Positions 35,816-45,379 are shown, counted from the stretch's first letter. The stretch: DNA of 64,000 nt from Companilactobacillus bobalius (GCF_009764355.1 NZ_LNUA01000059.1:28818-92817), one strand, 5' to 3'. Made by a program: numbers and translations. Notes: a model not told the origin generated them from the letters alone.

Positions 35816-37255
35816 TCAATTAGATAGATCAATATCTTCTAAATTTATAAGGTGTGTATGGTGCCGTATTTTATAGTAAAAAAACAAAATCAAAAAAATT
35901 ATAATGCTTAAATAAGTCACAATTATACTTTTCCAATCAAAAGTTACAAATGCATCAACATTTTGACCAACTATAACAATTAGGCAAAGAGCAAACGCAA
36001 AAATTGGTCCAAAGGGAAAAAACTTAGATTGATATTTTAACTCAGACAAATCATGTCCTTGTTTAATAAAAGCTCTTCTAAATCTAAAATGTGCTATGGC
36101 TATTCCTAACCAAGCTAAAAATCCTGATAATCCTGATGCATCAATCATATAGTTATACGCTTTTGCATCAAAAAATTGGGTTGACCAAATTATTAAGCTG
36201 ACAAACGTTGTTCCCATCAAAGCAAAAATCGGTATTCCTCTATCGTTCGCCTTACCAAAAATTTTCCAAGCATATCCTTCACGTGCTTGAGAGTATAGCA
36301 TTCTAGTTGACCCGTATAACCAAGAATTTGCGGAAGATAATACGGCCACTAAAATAACTGCATTCATTACACTTGCAGCGGCAGCTAGTCCGACTCGCTT
36401 AAAAATCAATGTAAATGGACTGGTCAAAATATCTTGAACATTCGCATTCAATAAGTTTTTATTTGTATATGGCAAAATACAAGCAATTATAAAAATCGTC
36501 AAAATATAAAAAATAATGATTCTCCAAAAAGTAGAGTGAATTGCTTTGGGAATACTTTTTTCTGGATTATTAGATTCCCCCGCTGCAATTCCAACCATCT
36601 CTGTTCCTTGAAAAGAGAATCCGGCTACAACAAAAACACTGAGTATTCCACCGAACCCATTAACAAATGGTGCTTTTTTATAAGTGAAATTTTTCAATCC
36701 TATTGCTTGATGTCCTCCCATAATTCCTAAGATAACTGCTACTCCTACAATTAAGAACAAAATTACGGAAACAATCTTTACCATGGCTAACCAAAACTCA
36801 GTTTCACCATAAGATCGCACTGAAATAAAATTTATAAAGAAAATCAAAAAAAATGTAATTAATCCAAAAATCCACGACGGAACTTGAGGAAGCCAAAAAT
36901 TCATAACAATTCCTATTGTGGTAGCTTCTACAGGAACTGTTATTGTACAATTCAACCAGTAATTCCACCCCATTGCGAAACCCAGAGAATGTCCGACATA
37001 TTTATTAGCATAGGCTGCAAAAGAACCACTTAAAGGATCATGAGTTGCCATCTCCGCCAAACTAGTCATCAAAAAGTAAACCATTAATCCCATAGCTAAA
37101 TATGCTACCAAAGAGCCACCTGGTCCAGCGGTAGTTATTGCCGACCCACTAGCTATGAAAAGTCCAGTTCCAATCGATCCTCCCAGGGCTATCATCGTTA
37201 GATGTCTGGTCTGAAGTGATCTTTTTACCTCTGCCATTTGAACTTCTTTTGCCAT
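35816..37255 (-). CDS. Amino acid permease, APC family (LysP/GabP-like)
   Basis: 479 residues with 12 hydrophobic segments. The start RHLTMIALGGSIGTGLFIASG is the substrate-binding helix-1 motif of the AAT-type APC permeases, and GWNYWLNCTITVPVEA is in helix 3. It imports an amino acid by proton symport at the membrane; the particular amino acid cannot be fixed from sequence. It lies 2 bases after a GNAT gene, an operon. Its ribosome site is weak (GAGG at about 12 nt), consistent with coupling. Confidence 0.9.
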   Translation of the reverse strand: MAKEVQMAEVKRSLQTRHLTMIALGGSIGTGLFIASGSAITTAGPGGSLVAYLAMGLMVYFLMTSLAEMATHDPLSGSFAAYANKYVGHSLGFAMGWNYWLNCTITVPVEATTIGIVMNFWLPQVPSWIFGLITFFLIFFINFISVRSYGETEFWLAMVKIVSVILFLIVGVAVILGIMGGHQAIGLKNFTYKKAPFVNGFGGILSVFVVAGFSFQGTEMVGIAAGESNNPEKSIPKAIHSTFWRIIIFYILTIFIIACILPYTNKNLLNANVQDILTSPFTLIFKRVGLAAAASVMNAVILVAVLSSANSWLYGSTRMLYSQAREGYAWKIFGKANDRGIPIFALMGTTFVSLIIWSTQFFDAKAYNYMIDASGLSGFLAWLGIAIAHFRFRRAFIKQGHDLSELKYQSKFFPFGPIFAFALCLIVIVGQNVDAFVTFDWKSIIVTYLSIIIFLILFFYYKIRHHTHLINLEDIDLSN

Positions 37256-37257
37256 TA

Positions 37258-37743
37258 TTAACTCAGCCTCTTAACCAGATTGTACCAAGTTTCGTCAGCG
37301 TGGTCTGAATCAGCAACGCCTTTATTTTCAAAGCCATTTTTTAAATAAAACGGTATATTACGATCGAGACTTGTTAGTGAAATAGTTTCTCTTTGATGTT
37401 TTATAGCGTCCTTCTCCACCGCATCTAGTAATTTGCTACCAATACTATGTCCTCGATATTTAGGATCAATTGCAATTGTAAAAATAATTTGATGTCCACC
37501 ACTTGCTAAATTAGTGGGCGTATCTTCGTACATCCAATCCTCTACATATGGTTGCTTAGTTGCTGGTCCTACAACAAAACCTACCACTTGATTGTCAATT
37601 TTGGCTACTAGAAAAGTATCAACCAGTTTTTCAATACGATCACGATATTGCGTTTCAGTTCCTGCTTCTTCTGCAGTAAATCCCAAACGTTCAATTCTCA
37701 AAATCGTTGGTAAATCTTTTATTGTTACATGTGTTATTTCCAT
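37258..37743 (-). CDS. GNAT-family N-acetyltransferase
   Basis: 161 residues from the ATG at 37743 (GAGG upstream, ~10 nt); a longer frame to 37794 is less likely. The acetyl-CoA loop YRGHSIGSKLL is canonical (R/QxxGxG/A), and PFYLKNGFENKG is the usual C-terminal strand. The N-terminal start EITHVTIKDLPTILRIER is typical of RimI-like or amine acetyltransferases. It is co-transcribed with the APC permease, so it may act on an imported amine or amino acid. Confidence 0.88.
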   Translation of the reverse strand: MEITHVTIKDLPTILRIERLGFTAEEAGTETQYRDRIEKLVDTFLVAKIDNQVVGFVVGPATKQPYVEDWMYEDTPTNLASGGHQIIFTIAIDPKYRGHSIGSKLLDAVEKDAIKHQRETISLTSLDRNIPFYLKNGFENKGVADSDHADETWYNLVKRLS

Positions 37744-37856
37744 TTTTAAAAACCTCATATCCTGTATAATTAACTTATGACACAATCCTAACAAAATTTA
37801 TAATTAGTGATTATCAGATATTCCACAGTTAAAGTGGAAATTTTGGAGGATGACTA

Positions 37857-38990
37857 ATGAGACCCTTTTTTAATCAAGATAATCTGAATATTCGGATTTT
37901 GGATATTCTTGAACAACAAAATAATTGCAGTTACACTGAACTCGCCGAATTATTAAAAATAGATCGAGCTACTGTAACCAAAGCAATTAAACAACTTACA
38001 CATATAATCGATCAACAAAGCTTAAACGATATTAAAATCACGTTGTCCAATCAAGGCATTGATTACCATCGTGTTGCCAAATTTAATTTAGCTGCCTTAT
38101 TACCCATGCTAACTGATCAGCGAACAGCTATCATTTTTGAAAGTTCTTTTAATGAACACTACTCAACCATCTCAAGCCTAGCTAATAAAATCTATGTCAG
38201 TGAATCAACCACTCGGCGCTTAATCAATCTTGTTAATGATACTTTAATTGACTACCGTATCCAGATTGATCCTAAAAGTTTACATTTGATTGGGCCAGAG
38301 CCCAACATTCGCTATGCGGCTTTTCAATATTATTGGAATACTTATGGTAGTGTTACTTGGCCTTTTTTTGTAAATGAAGAAGAAATCAAACAAAACTCAA
38401 ATGTTCCTAGTTATGACAAATTACGTTTTAGTTTTTGGCTGGCCATTTGTAAACAGCGTCAACTTAAACAACATCATTTAGAAATTTCAGAACTAGAATT
38501 TATCAATCTAATACGTAAAGTAGATTTCTTACAACTAAATAAATCTGGCTTAGATCAAGTCAAACAATATTGCCATTTATTTGGTAATGTTCCACTATTG
38601 TACGACCGTCAAAAACAATTGGATGAATATTTACAATTCATATCTGCTGGTAAAAGGCATTTTCTTTTTACTCAGGCCAATCATCAAAAATTACTGGCTC
38701 TAAAATTATGTGAATTATCTGCTGACAAGAATTTAAAAGAACATCTTAAATTTTCCATGGTAATAGACTCAGACTTTTTCAATCGTCAGCAATTAATTCA
38801 ACAATTAGTACAATATTTTAATAAGGTTGAACTGGAAGTAATGGAAAATCAACAACAATCAGACTTTATTCTAACCAATCTCACTCTACGTAATTCTAAA
38901 ACCCCCACTCTTTTCATCAATGTCCCTTTAAATCCTTTAGACTATGAAATGATCGGTAGACAAATAAAAGAAATAGTCAAAAAAATCTAG
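37857..38990 (+). CDS. Mga-like/HTH transcriptional regulator
   Basis: 377 residues. An N-terminal winged HTH (CSYTELAELLKIDRATVTKA) is followed by a second HTH (ISSLANKIYVSESTTRRLIN) and a long helical region that resembles the core of Mga/AtxA-type regulators, though no PTS EIIA or PRD phosphorylation domain is obvious. GGAGGATGACTA precedes the ATG. It stands divergent to the GNAT-permease operon and may regulate it. Confidence 0.72.
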   Translation: MRPFFNQDNLNIRILDILEQQNNCSYTELAELLKIDRATVTKAIKQLTHIIDQQSLNDIKITLSNQGIDYHRVAKFNLAALLPMLTDQRTAIIFESSFNEHYSTISSLANKIYVSESTTRRLINLVNDTLIDYRIQIDPKSLHLIGPEPNIRYAAFQYYWNTYGSVTWPFFVNEEEIKQNSNVPSYDKLRFSFWLAICKQRQLKQHHLEISELEFINLIRKVDFLQLNKSGLDQVKQYCHLFGNVPLLYDRQKQLDEYLQFISAGKRHFLFTQANHQKLLALKLCELSADKNLKEHLKFSMVIDSDFFNRQQLIQQLVQYFNKVELEVMENQQQSDFILTNLTLRNSKTPTLFINVPLNPLDYEMIGRQIKEIVKKI

Positions 38991-39034
38991 TGTAGTAACC
39001 AATTCCAATAATTGGTTTTTACACTAGATTTTTT
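38981..39034. terminator. Terminator overlapping the Mga-like stop
   Basis: ATCTAGTGTA and AACCAATT pair with their complements across a short loop and are followed by T6. The stop codon of the Mga-like gene lies in the stem. Confidence 0.8.
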
Positions 39035-39039
39035 ATTCT

Positions 39040-39411
39040 CTAATATGCACTGGCAACTTGTTTAGTAACGGTCCATTCACCATTCTTTTTCTCAAAATAC
39101 ATTTTCATTTGTAGAGGCCAAGTATTTACACCGCCATCCCAAATCTTGGCTTGAACTCGATTCTGACCTACTAAGCTGGCTTTATTACCATCAATTTCAA
39201 TATTCTTAATATTATCTTCTTTGGAAGATAAATATTGCATTTCGTCATTTTGAATTTGATCAATCCATTCTAATTTTGGTTGAACGTAACCCGTCATATG
39301 GGTCAAAGTCATTGATGAAGCTAAAATTTCGTTTAAACGATTAATATCTTTCTTTACCATTGCTGTATTTTCATCACGGTATAATTGCATAATTATTTCT
39401 TTATCCATCAT
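39040..39411 (-). CDS. NTF2-like/DUF4440 protein
   Basis: About 123 residues; ATGs at 39411 and 39408 and a GTG at 39420 are all possible, with AGGAAAG ahead. The pattern of an N-terminal helix pair (LYRDENTAMVKKDINRLNEI), TLTHMTGYVQPKLEW and a final W-T-V-T strand fits the SnoaL/NTF2 cone fold. Members are small ligand-binding proteins or isomerases. The upstream region holds TAACTTACAA, shared with other redox genes in this window. Confidence 0.75.
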   Translation of the reverse strand: MMDKEIIMQLYRDENTAMVKKDINRLNEILASSMTLTHMTGYVQPKLEWIDQIQNDEMQYLSSKEDNIKNIEIDGNKASLVGQNRVQAKIWDGGVNTWPLQMKMYFEKKNGEWTVTKQVASAY

Positions 39412-39503
39412 TTCTATCACGCTTTCCTAACTTACAAAGAGCATGATACCAACATTTTCACACTTAAACTATTCTAAAATTAGGGATTATTCATAAGTAA
39501 AAG

Positions 39504-40382
39504 TTATGCAAAACTTTGTTTCAATAAATCCGCAAACGTTTCGATATAATAACCAGAATTGTCGGCCTGCCAATAGGCGTAATAATTCTGAATCAACTTG
39601 CGATCACCTTTTACTAAGGGAATCATTTTCACGATGTCTTGATCCAATTGCTTACGCATTCGATGATTAATTATCAAATAGCCTTGATTAGAAGCAATCA
39701 ACATCTGGGCCTCATCATAATTCTTTGCCAAGATGAATTCACTCTTCACGCCTAAAACGTCTCGATAATACGCTTCTTCAGCTTCCTGTTGATTACCATC
39801 TAGAATTAAGATACACGGTATATCAGCCAAATCAACGATATCAATTTTTTTATTATCAACTGGTAAAGAATGATTTACCGCAACCATAAATTCACTAGAT
39901 GTCAAAAACTCATTTTGATATTCATTAGATAAGGCCCGACGCTGATCTGAAAAATTTAAATCTAACTTATTTGTACGTAACAACTCATAAAGTTCTTCAT
40001 GGGTCCCACTGCTAATCTTGATTTTAACCTTAGGAAACTCCTGCGTAAATTTAGATACCGTTTGTAAAAATTCAGTCGTTCCGAAACTTCTTAAATAACC
40101 AACATGGAGTTCTACTTCATCATTCTTTTCAAATTTAATAGTATTCTTAACTAATTGATCAACATCCGCCAAGACATCCTGACTATGCGTATAGAAATAT
40201 TGACCAGCTTCAGTCACTTCAAAGCTACGACCTTTCCGGTTCAACAATTTCACGCCCAGACGACTCTCTAATTCTTTCATCTGTTGTGAAATAGCTGATT
40301 GTGAAATATTACAATCGACCGCTGCCTGCGTAAAACTGTGATTTTTTACGATTGCTATAAAGTATTGCATTTGTTGAAACAT
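39504..40382 (-). CDS. LysR-family transcriptional regulator
   Basis: 292 residues. The HTH reads FTQAAVDCNISQSAISQQMK, and the effector domain starts LHVGYLRSFGTTEFLQTV. GAGG precedes the ATG. It is divergent from a 69-residue membrane protein gene and upstream of the NTF2-like gene on the same strand. Confidence 0.9.
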   Translation of the reverse strand: MFQQMQYFIAIVKNHSFTQAAVDCNISQSAISQQMKELESRLGVKLLNRKGRSFEVTEAGQYFYTHSQDVLADVDQLVKNTIKFEKNDEVELHVGYLRSFGTTEFLQTVSKFTQEFPKVKIKISSGTHEELYELLRTNKLDLNFSDQRRALSNEYQNEFLTSSEFMVAVNHSLPVDNKKIDIVDLADIPCILILDGNQQEAEEAYYRDVLGVKSEFILAKNYDEAQMLIASNQGYLIINHRMRKQLDQDIVKMIPLVKGDRKLIQNYYAYWQADNSGYYIETFADLLKQSFA

Positions 40383-40469
40383 TTTTGCACCTCAATTTTT
40401 ACTATTAATTTGCATATTCCTAAACTATTATTAATATTATAAACAATTTCACTAAAAGGAAATGATAAT

Positions 40470-40679
40470 ATGCGTAAGTATACTTCTATCTTAACTACAG
40501 TGTTATGGGCTTTAATCATTGCATACGCTATAAAGAATGTTGCCATCAATCATGGAGTTTACAATTTCGATATCAGTCTTAATTTCAAAGATCCATTTGG
40601 ATGGCTTTTCTCAATCACATTATTAGTCACCGCTTTTGACTATATTTGTTACCATTTAATTTATCCTAAAAAAAAGTAG
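40470..40679 (+). CDS. Small two-helix membrane protein
   Basis: 69 residues with AAAGGAAATGATAAT before the ATG. Two hydrophobic helices (VLWALIIAYAIKNVAI and GWLFSITLLVTAFDYICY) end in a Lys tail. It is divergent from the LysR gene at 39504. The family was not recognised; the good ribosome site and position support a real gene. Confidence 0.7.
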   Translation: MRKYTSILTTVLWALIIAYAIKNVAINHGVYNFDISLNFKDPFGWLFSITLLVTAFDYICYHLIYPKKK

Positions 40680-40704
40680 TCTCTGTCAAAGAGACTACTT
40701 TTTC

Positions 40705-41304
40705 TTATTTTGTATTCAAACCAACGCTATCATGTGAATAGTAATTATCGTCAGCAATCGCGTTCTTTACAAAATCAGCAATTGAACTGATTGAAACGTC
40801 ATGTCCTCCAAAGGGTTCACCCTTCTTTGTAATTTCATAGTCAACAGGTCCATTAGTAAACCAACCAGGACGAATAACTGTGTAATTCAAATCAGAATCC
40901 TCAACCACATCAGCTGCTTCACGATATGAACGTAACATTGAATTACTACTCAAGTTACCACTGGCACCAACTGAAGCGGGTATTTCATCATAAATACCCA
41001 TTGATGTGATGAACAACAAGCGTGAAACGTTATTACGATCCATTGCTGCAACAATCTTTTTAGCAAATTGGCCTAAATTACCGCTTAAGGCGACAAAAAC
41101 TGCATCTTGCCCAGCAATAGCTTTATCCAAATCACTATCTTTCGTTACATCCCCAGCCAAAACTGTTTCACGGTCACTGGCATTCAAACGACTGGCGCTT
41201 CTAGCAAATAAAGTTAATTGATCGTCAGTTTCATTCAATAATGTTTGACGAACGGCACTACCAATCGTACCAGTTGCTCCAATAATTAAAACTTTTTTCA
41301 TCAT
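40705..41304 (-). CDS. NAD(P)H-binding SDR (NmrA/atypical type)
   Basis: 199 residues with an N-terminal dinucleotide loop GATGTIGSAV. There is no classical YxxxK in the usual spot, but YTVIRPGWF is present as in atypical extended SDRs. AGGAG precedes the ATG. It is 6 bases downstream of the alcohol dehydrogenase gene, an operon with it and the SDR at 42373. It is likely an oxidoreductase or NADP sensor in quinone or aldehyde metabolism. A paralogue lies at 55060. Confidence 0.87.
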   Translation of the reverse strand: MMKKVLIIGATGTIGSAVRQTLLNETDDQLTLFARSASRLNASDRETVLAGDVTKDSDLDKAIAGQDAVFVALSGNLGQFAKKIVAAMDRNNVSRLLFITSMGIYDEIPASVGASGNLSSNSMLRSYREAADVVEDSDLNYTVIRPGWFTNGPVDYEITKKGEPFGGHDVSISSIADFVKNAIADDNYYSHDSVGLNTK

Positions 41305-41310
41305 TTTCTC

Positions 41311-42351
41311 CTATTTATCACTCACAACAATCAAAGATTTGATAGCTGTACGTTTATCCATTGCTTCATATGCATCTTGAATTTCATCAAGTGTGAATCT
41401 CTTAGTAAAGACTTTTCCGGGGTTAATTTTGCCACTCAAAACAGCGTCTAATAAAACATTCTTATCATCAGTTGTTACTGAAGCAATTCCACCACGTAAA
41501 CCAATATTTTTCCAGAAAAGATTATTAGTATTCATTTCAGCTTTTTGCGGTACACCAACACGTCCAACGACAGCACCGGGACGACCTACTTTAACGGCTG
41601 TATCAACAGATTGTTCTGTTCCGACACATTCAAGAACCGCATCAGCACCTGTACCAGTTAATTCCATAACTTTGGCAACTGCTTCGTCACCACGTTCAGG
41701 AATAATATCGGTTGCACCAAATTCTTTAGCCAACTTTTGTCTATCTTCATGACGACTCATGGCAATAATTCTCTTAGCGCCTAACAGATGAGCTGAAAGA
41801 ACACCACTCAAGCCAACAGCACCATCACCCATAACAACTACGGTGTCACCTTTTTTTACTTCAGCACTAGTTGCAGCATGGAAACCTGTTGCCATAACAT
41901 CAGCCAAAGCTAGAAAATTATTAAGCATATCATCAGAGTAATCTTCAGGTTGACCAGGAATCTTAACTAAAGCCCAGTTAGCATTAGTGAATCTCAAGTA
42001 TTCACCTTGATAACCACCATTGCCACCAGCTTCTTGATTCAAACAATCACCATCAAAACCAGCTAGACAAGCAGCACAGTGACCACATCCATGGGTGAAT
42101 GGAGCGATAACGAAATCACCGACTTTAACATCCTTTACTTCTGAACCAACGGATTCAATGATACCAATTGCTTCATGTCCGACAGTTGAACCTGGTTCAC
42201 GTTTTGAAATACCACGATACCACCAAAGATCAGATCCACAAACACAAGCACGAACAATTTTAATAATTGCATCAGTTGGTTTTTGAATTTCTGGTTTAGC
42301 GTATTCTCTAATTTCCATTTTTCCTGGTTCTACAAAGGTCGCTGCTTTCAT
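41311..42351 (-). CDS. Zinc-dependent alcohol dehydrogenase (MDR family)
   Basis: 346 residues. The catalytic zinc region shows CVCGSDLWWYRG and GHEAIGIIESVG; the structural zinc loop has CGHCAACLAGFDGDC. The Rossmann motif GDGAVGLSGVL and following SRH suggest NADP(H). It has GAGGAG before the ATG. It is the middle gene of three oxidoreductase genes transcribed together (42373, 41311, 40705). The substrate is unresolved; the sequence resembles threonine/glucose-dehydrogenase-like members. Confidence 0.93.
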   Translation of the reverse strand: MKAATFVEPGKMEIREYAKPEIQKPTDAIIKIVRACVCGSDLWWYRGISKREPGSTVGHEAIGIIESVGSEVKDVKVGDFVIAPFTHGCGHCAACLAGFDGDCLNQEAGGNGGYQGEYLRFTNANWALVKIPGQPEDYSDDMLNNFLALADVMATGFHAATSAEVKKGDTVVVMGDGAVGLSGVLSAHLLGAKRIIAMSRHEDRQKLAKEFGATDIIPERGDEAVAKVMELTGTGADAVLECVGTEQSVDTAVKVGRPGAVVGRVGVPQKAEMNTNNLFWKNIGLRGGIASVTTDDKNVLLDAVLSGKINPGKVFTKRFTLDEIQDAYEAMDKRTAIKSLIVVSDK

Positions 42352-42372
42352 AATTAAAATCTCCTCAAAAAT

Positions 42373-43224
42373 TTATTTTTGTGCTCCAATATTACGTACC
42401 TCTGAAACATTGCCGTACCAATATTGAGCGGTAATACCACCATCAGCCAAGAAATCACTACCCGTAATAAAGGCACCACGACGATCCATTAATAATTCAG
42501 CTAAATTAGCAATTTCGTCTGGCGTACCTGGACGTTTTGTAACCATTGAATCAAACATTTGCTTGTAGCCTGCACCACGTGGTCCATTCAATTCATCAAC
42601 AGCTAACGGTGTCATGATAATACCAGGACTAATTGCATTGATTCTAGCACCACGTTTTTGCCACTTAACTGATTCGGCGGCCACTCGTAAAACATTAGTC
42701 CGTTTAGCATATTGATAGGCTGCCAACGAATCTTTGATAACATCTGGTTGTAAAATTGATAGATTTAATAGTTCTTCAGTCGGTGTCATTGCCAAAGCTT
42801 GATTATCCTCTAGTGACAAAGCCGGCAAACGATGACCCGATTGTGATGAAATCACGATTCCTGCTCCGCCGGGAGCCATTACTTTACCAAATTCTTCTAA
42901 TAAAACCGAAGTTCCATAAAGATCTACTCTCAAAACTTGTTCAGGACTAGCTTGTGAAGGTGAAACCCCGGCTGCGTTGACCAATCCCATAATATTGCCA
43001 AGAGATTGAGCTTTTACAACTACCTCTTTAATAGATTCTCTGGAAGAAAGATCTGCCTTGATTGTTTCTACTACAAAGCCTGCTTCCGTTAAATGTTGTT
43101 TCATTTCGGTTAATTTATTTTCATTGTAATCAGCTAGTAATAACTTACGACCAGCCGAGACTCTTCTAACAATTGCTTCACCGATTGAACCGGCACCAAA
43201 CAATACGATAACTTCATTATTCAT
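42373..43224 (-). CDS. Short-chain dehydrogenase/reductase
   Basis: 283 residues. The cofactor loop is GAGSIGEAI, with LADYN after beta2 (NAD-type Asp), VNAAG in the middle, Ser in VISSQSGH and the catalytic pair in YQYAK. It is the first gene of the three-gene oxidoreductase operon, with AGAGG before the ATG. The upstream region holds two copies of AACTTAC, suggesting a shared operator. Confidence 0.92.
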   Translation of the reverse strand: MNNEVIVLFGAGSIGEAIVRRVSAGRKLLLADYNENKLTEMKQHLTEAGFVVETIKADLSSRESIKEVVVKAQSLGNIMGLVNAAGVSPSQASPEQVLRVDLYGTSVLLEEFGKVMAPGGAGIVISSQSGHRLPALSLEDNQALAMTPTEELLNLSILQPDVIKDSLAAYQYAKRTNVLRVAAESVKWQKRGARINAISPGIIMTPLAVDELNGPRGAGYKQMFDSMVTKRPGTPDEIANLAELLMDRRGAFITGSDFLADGGITAQYWYGNVSEVRNIGAQK

Positions 43225-43252
43225 TTATATAACTTACCTCTTACTTGCTTCA

Positions 43253-43282
43253 TCAACTTAACTTACAAGTGATATCTTACAG
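43253..43282. promoter_or_regulatory. TTAACTTACAA-type element upstream of the SDR-ADH operon
   Basis: CTTAACTTACAAGT (43257-43270) matches exactly, in reverse, the sequence in front of the GAPDH gene (53449-53462). A partial copy (AACTTAC) lies at 43231. It is likely a regulator site. Confidence 0.4.
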
Positions 43283-43348
43283 GCAAACCGTATTTCAACC
43301 AATTTCAAATTCAAAAGCAATTGATAAGTTTAACTTATGAATGGTAAT

Positions 43349-43372
43349 AAAAAAGAACGCTAATTAGCGTTC
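43349..43372 (-). terminator. Terminator overlapping the cytochrome b5-like stop
   Basis: GGAACGCTAATTAGCGTTC forms a compact stem followed on the minus strand by T6; the TAA stop is in the loop. Confidence 0.75.
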
Positions 43373-43597
43373 CTTCAATTTTCCAACCTCATTTAACTTT
43401 GCCAAAACTGAATGTTTATGTGGTGATTTCATAATAGCCTCAGACAAATCATTACCAGCAACGTTGCCATGATGTTTCCCACCTTGCCAAGGTTCCACGT
43501 CAGTTACATCGTAGACAACACCATCAATAGCTACATAAGCTGGTTGGCCATTTTCACCATTATATTTTTTTAATTCCTCAAGTGTAAATTGCTTCAT
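43364..43597 (-). CDS. Cytochrome b5-like heme/steroid-binding domain protein
   Basis: 77 residues, a single cytochrome b5 fold: FTLEELKKYNGENGQPAYVAIDGVVYDVTD, then WQGGKHHG and SPHKHSVL, with His in both places where the heme axial ligands usually lie. It has no signal peptide or membrane anchor. Stand-alone cytosolic forms occur in lactobacilli and other Firmicutes; heme binding is not proven. GTGAGG precedes the ATG. It is surrounded by NAD(P)H and flavin enzymes. Confidence 0.88.
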   Translation of the reverse strand: MKQFTLEELKKYNGENGQPAYVAIDGVVYDVTDVEPWQGGKHHGNVAGNDLSEAIMKSPHKHSVLAKLNEVGKLKER

Positions 43598-43672
43598 CTA
43601 ATCAACCTCACTTCATAATTTGTCGAATCTAGCTTCATTATGCCATGTTTCAGACGCAAAAGAACATTTTTA

Positions 43673-44317
43673 TCACTCGTAAAATTTGTTGAATTCAACA
43701 TCTAAATCATTTTTGGCTTGTTCCATAGCTTCGTTAACATCGACACCATTAGTTTGCAATCCTTGGGCACGCACAATTGAGAATTTGTCGAAGCCCATAA
43801 GTTCTTCAAAGATACCTTGCAAGTACATTCTAGAGAATTCCAATGGTGTATAGCGGTCATTGTTGGTATAAATCGAACCACTAGCTTGAAGTAACATCAC
43901 TCTATAGTTGTCTGTCATCAAACCAACTGAACCTTCAGCCGTATATTTGAAAGTTTCGTGTGCCACCAAAATATTGTCGATGTAATCTTTCATCTTAGAA
44001 GTCACGTTAAAGTTATGGAGCGGTGAAGCAATGACAATTCGGTGATGGGCTTTAAATTGTTGAATCAAATCCTGATTTATTTGAAAAATTCGTTTTTCTT
44101 CATCATTTAAAGAAATGTGATTAGCTTGTTTTTCCCAAATACCTAAAAGTTGATCCGTAGTTAGCTGAGGAATCTCCATGTCATAAAGATTGATTAAGTC
44201 GACTGTTTCATTAGGGAAAGCTGTTTGAAACTTCTTGAGAAATAATTGTTGAAGTTTAATTGAGTAGTGATCTCCATTACGAAAATCTGGTTGAGCGTTA
44301 ATAATTAATGTTTTCAT
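43673..44317 (-). CDS. FMN-dependent NADH azoreductase/quinone oxidoreductase family protein
   Basis: 214 residues. The N-terminal flavodoxin-like start (LIINAQPDFRNGDHYS) binds FMN phosphate. The segment ASPLHNFNVTSKMKDYIDNI, then HETFKYTAEGSVGL, matches the AzoR/NQO1 type. It reduces quinones or azo dyes by two electrons at the expense of NAD(P)H. AGGATG precedes the ATG. It is divergent from a WYL-type regulator that probably controls it. Confidence 0.88.
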   Translation of the reverse strand: MKTLIINAQPDFRNGDHYSIKLQQLFLKKFQTAFPNETVDLINLYDMEIPQLTTDQLLGIWEKQANHISLNDEEKRIFQINQDLIQQFKAHHRIVIASPLHNFNVTSKMKDYIDNILVAHETFKYTAEGSVGLMTDNYRVMLLQASGSIYTNNDRYTPLEFSRMYLQGIFEELMGFDKFSIVRAQGLQTNGVDVNEAMEQAKNDLDVEFNKFYE

Positions 44318-44399
44318 TTTTAATTCATCCTTGTCTTAATTGATAAGTTAATACTACAATTTAAAGGTGACAATCTATGACACCATTAAGGAAATAAAA

Positions 44400-45320
44400 A
44401 TGAATAAAGCTGAACGACTCAATCAAGAACTAATTTTTCTCAGTAACAAATCAATTTTTCACATCAACGACTTAGTAGCCGAATTTCAAATCTCTAAACG
44501 GACAGCCTTACGCGATATCACTGACCTCGAAGATATGGGTTTAAGTTTCTACACCGAAAATGGCCGTTATGGCGGATTTCATATCGTCAATCGCCAACTA
44601 TTGATTCCCGTAACTTTCAATCTCGAAGAAATCAACGCTATTTTCTTTGCCCTCAATGCTCTAAGCTCCCTTTCTGCCACTCCATTTGAGAAACCCTACA
44701 AACATATTTCCGACAAATTAATGGCGACTCTCCCCAAAATTCAGCAACAAGCCGTCGTCAAATTACAAAAATCAGTTCAATATTATAAAATACCTTCCAT
44801 TTCGGCTCCGACTGATTTAAATATTATTTTGCAATCAATTTTAGAAGAAACTGCTCTGAGTTTAACCTTTCATAATAAGAAACAAACGATTCAAATATTC
44901 GATCTGTTATATCGTCACGGAATTTGGTTCTGTAATATTTATAACTTTGAAAATAAAAAATGGGCCACTTATCGTTGCGACCAAATGGAAGATTGTTCAC
45001 TCAATCGCACCCAATCAACTCTAACCCACGCACAACTACAAAAAATTCAGGAGAATTATGAAAGAAACTACCATAACATCCCCTTTGAATGCAGTCTGAC
45101 TCCGCTTGGTGTCGAATTATTTCAAAAAAACAATTATCCTAATATGAAACTGAAACAAGTTGATGGGCAATATTATCTCTATGGCGGTTACAATCAAGAA
45201 GAGTTCGACTACATGGTCCAGTATCTTCTTTCATTGGGAAATAACGTCAAAATCAACTATCCTCAAGCTCTAAAAGATTCCTATTTGGATGAACTTCGAA
45301 AAATTATCGATCAATACTAA
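44400..45320 (+). CDS. WYL-domain HTH regulator (YafY type)
   Basis: 306 residues from the ATG at 44400 (AAGGA upstream). An N-terminal DeoR-type winged HTH (FHINDLVAEFQISKRTALRD) and ENGRYGGFHIVN wing are followed by a WYL-like domain in the middle, with WYL eroded to a weaker form (LLYRHGIWFCNIYNFENKKW). It is divergent from the azoreductase gene and likely regulates it in response to a small ligand. Confidence 0.88.
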   Translation: MNKAERLNQELIFLSNKSIFHINDLVAEFQISKRTALRDITDLEDMGLSFYTENGRYGGFHIVNRQLLIPVTFNLEEINAIFFALNALSSLSATPFEKPYKHISDKLMATLPKIQQQAVVKLQKSVQYYKIPSISAPTDLNIILQSILEETALSLTFHNKKQTIQIFDLLYRHGIWFCNIYNFENKKWATYRCDQMEDCSLNRTQSTLTHAQLQKIQENYERNYHNIPFECSLTPLGVELFQKNNYPNMKLKQVDGQYYLYGGYNQEEFDYMVQYLLSLGNNVKINYPQALKDSYLDELRKIIDQY

Positions 45321-45321
45321 A

Positions 45322-45358
45322 AAGGAACTTCATTAACAAATTACGTTAACGAAGTTCC
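45322..45358 (-). terminator. Terminator with T-run on the minus strand
   Basis: GGAACTTC and its complement, with an inner TTAAC/GTTAA stem, end in T5 on the minus strand but not on the plus strand. It therefore suits the small minus-strand gene at 45380 better than the WYL gene. Confidence 0.65.
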
Positions 45359-45379
45359 CTCTATATTCAATATATTCAA

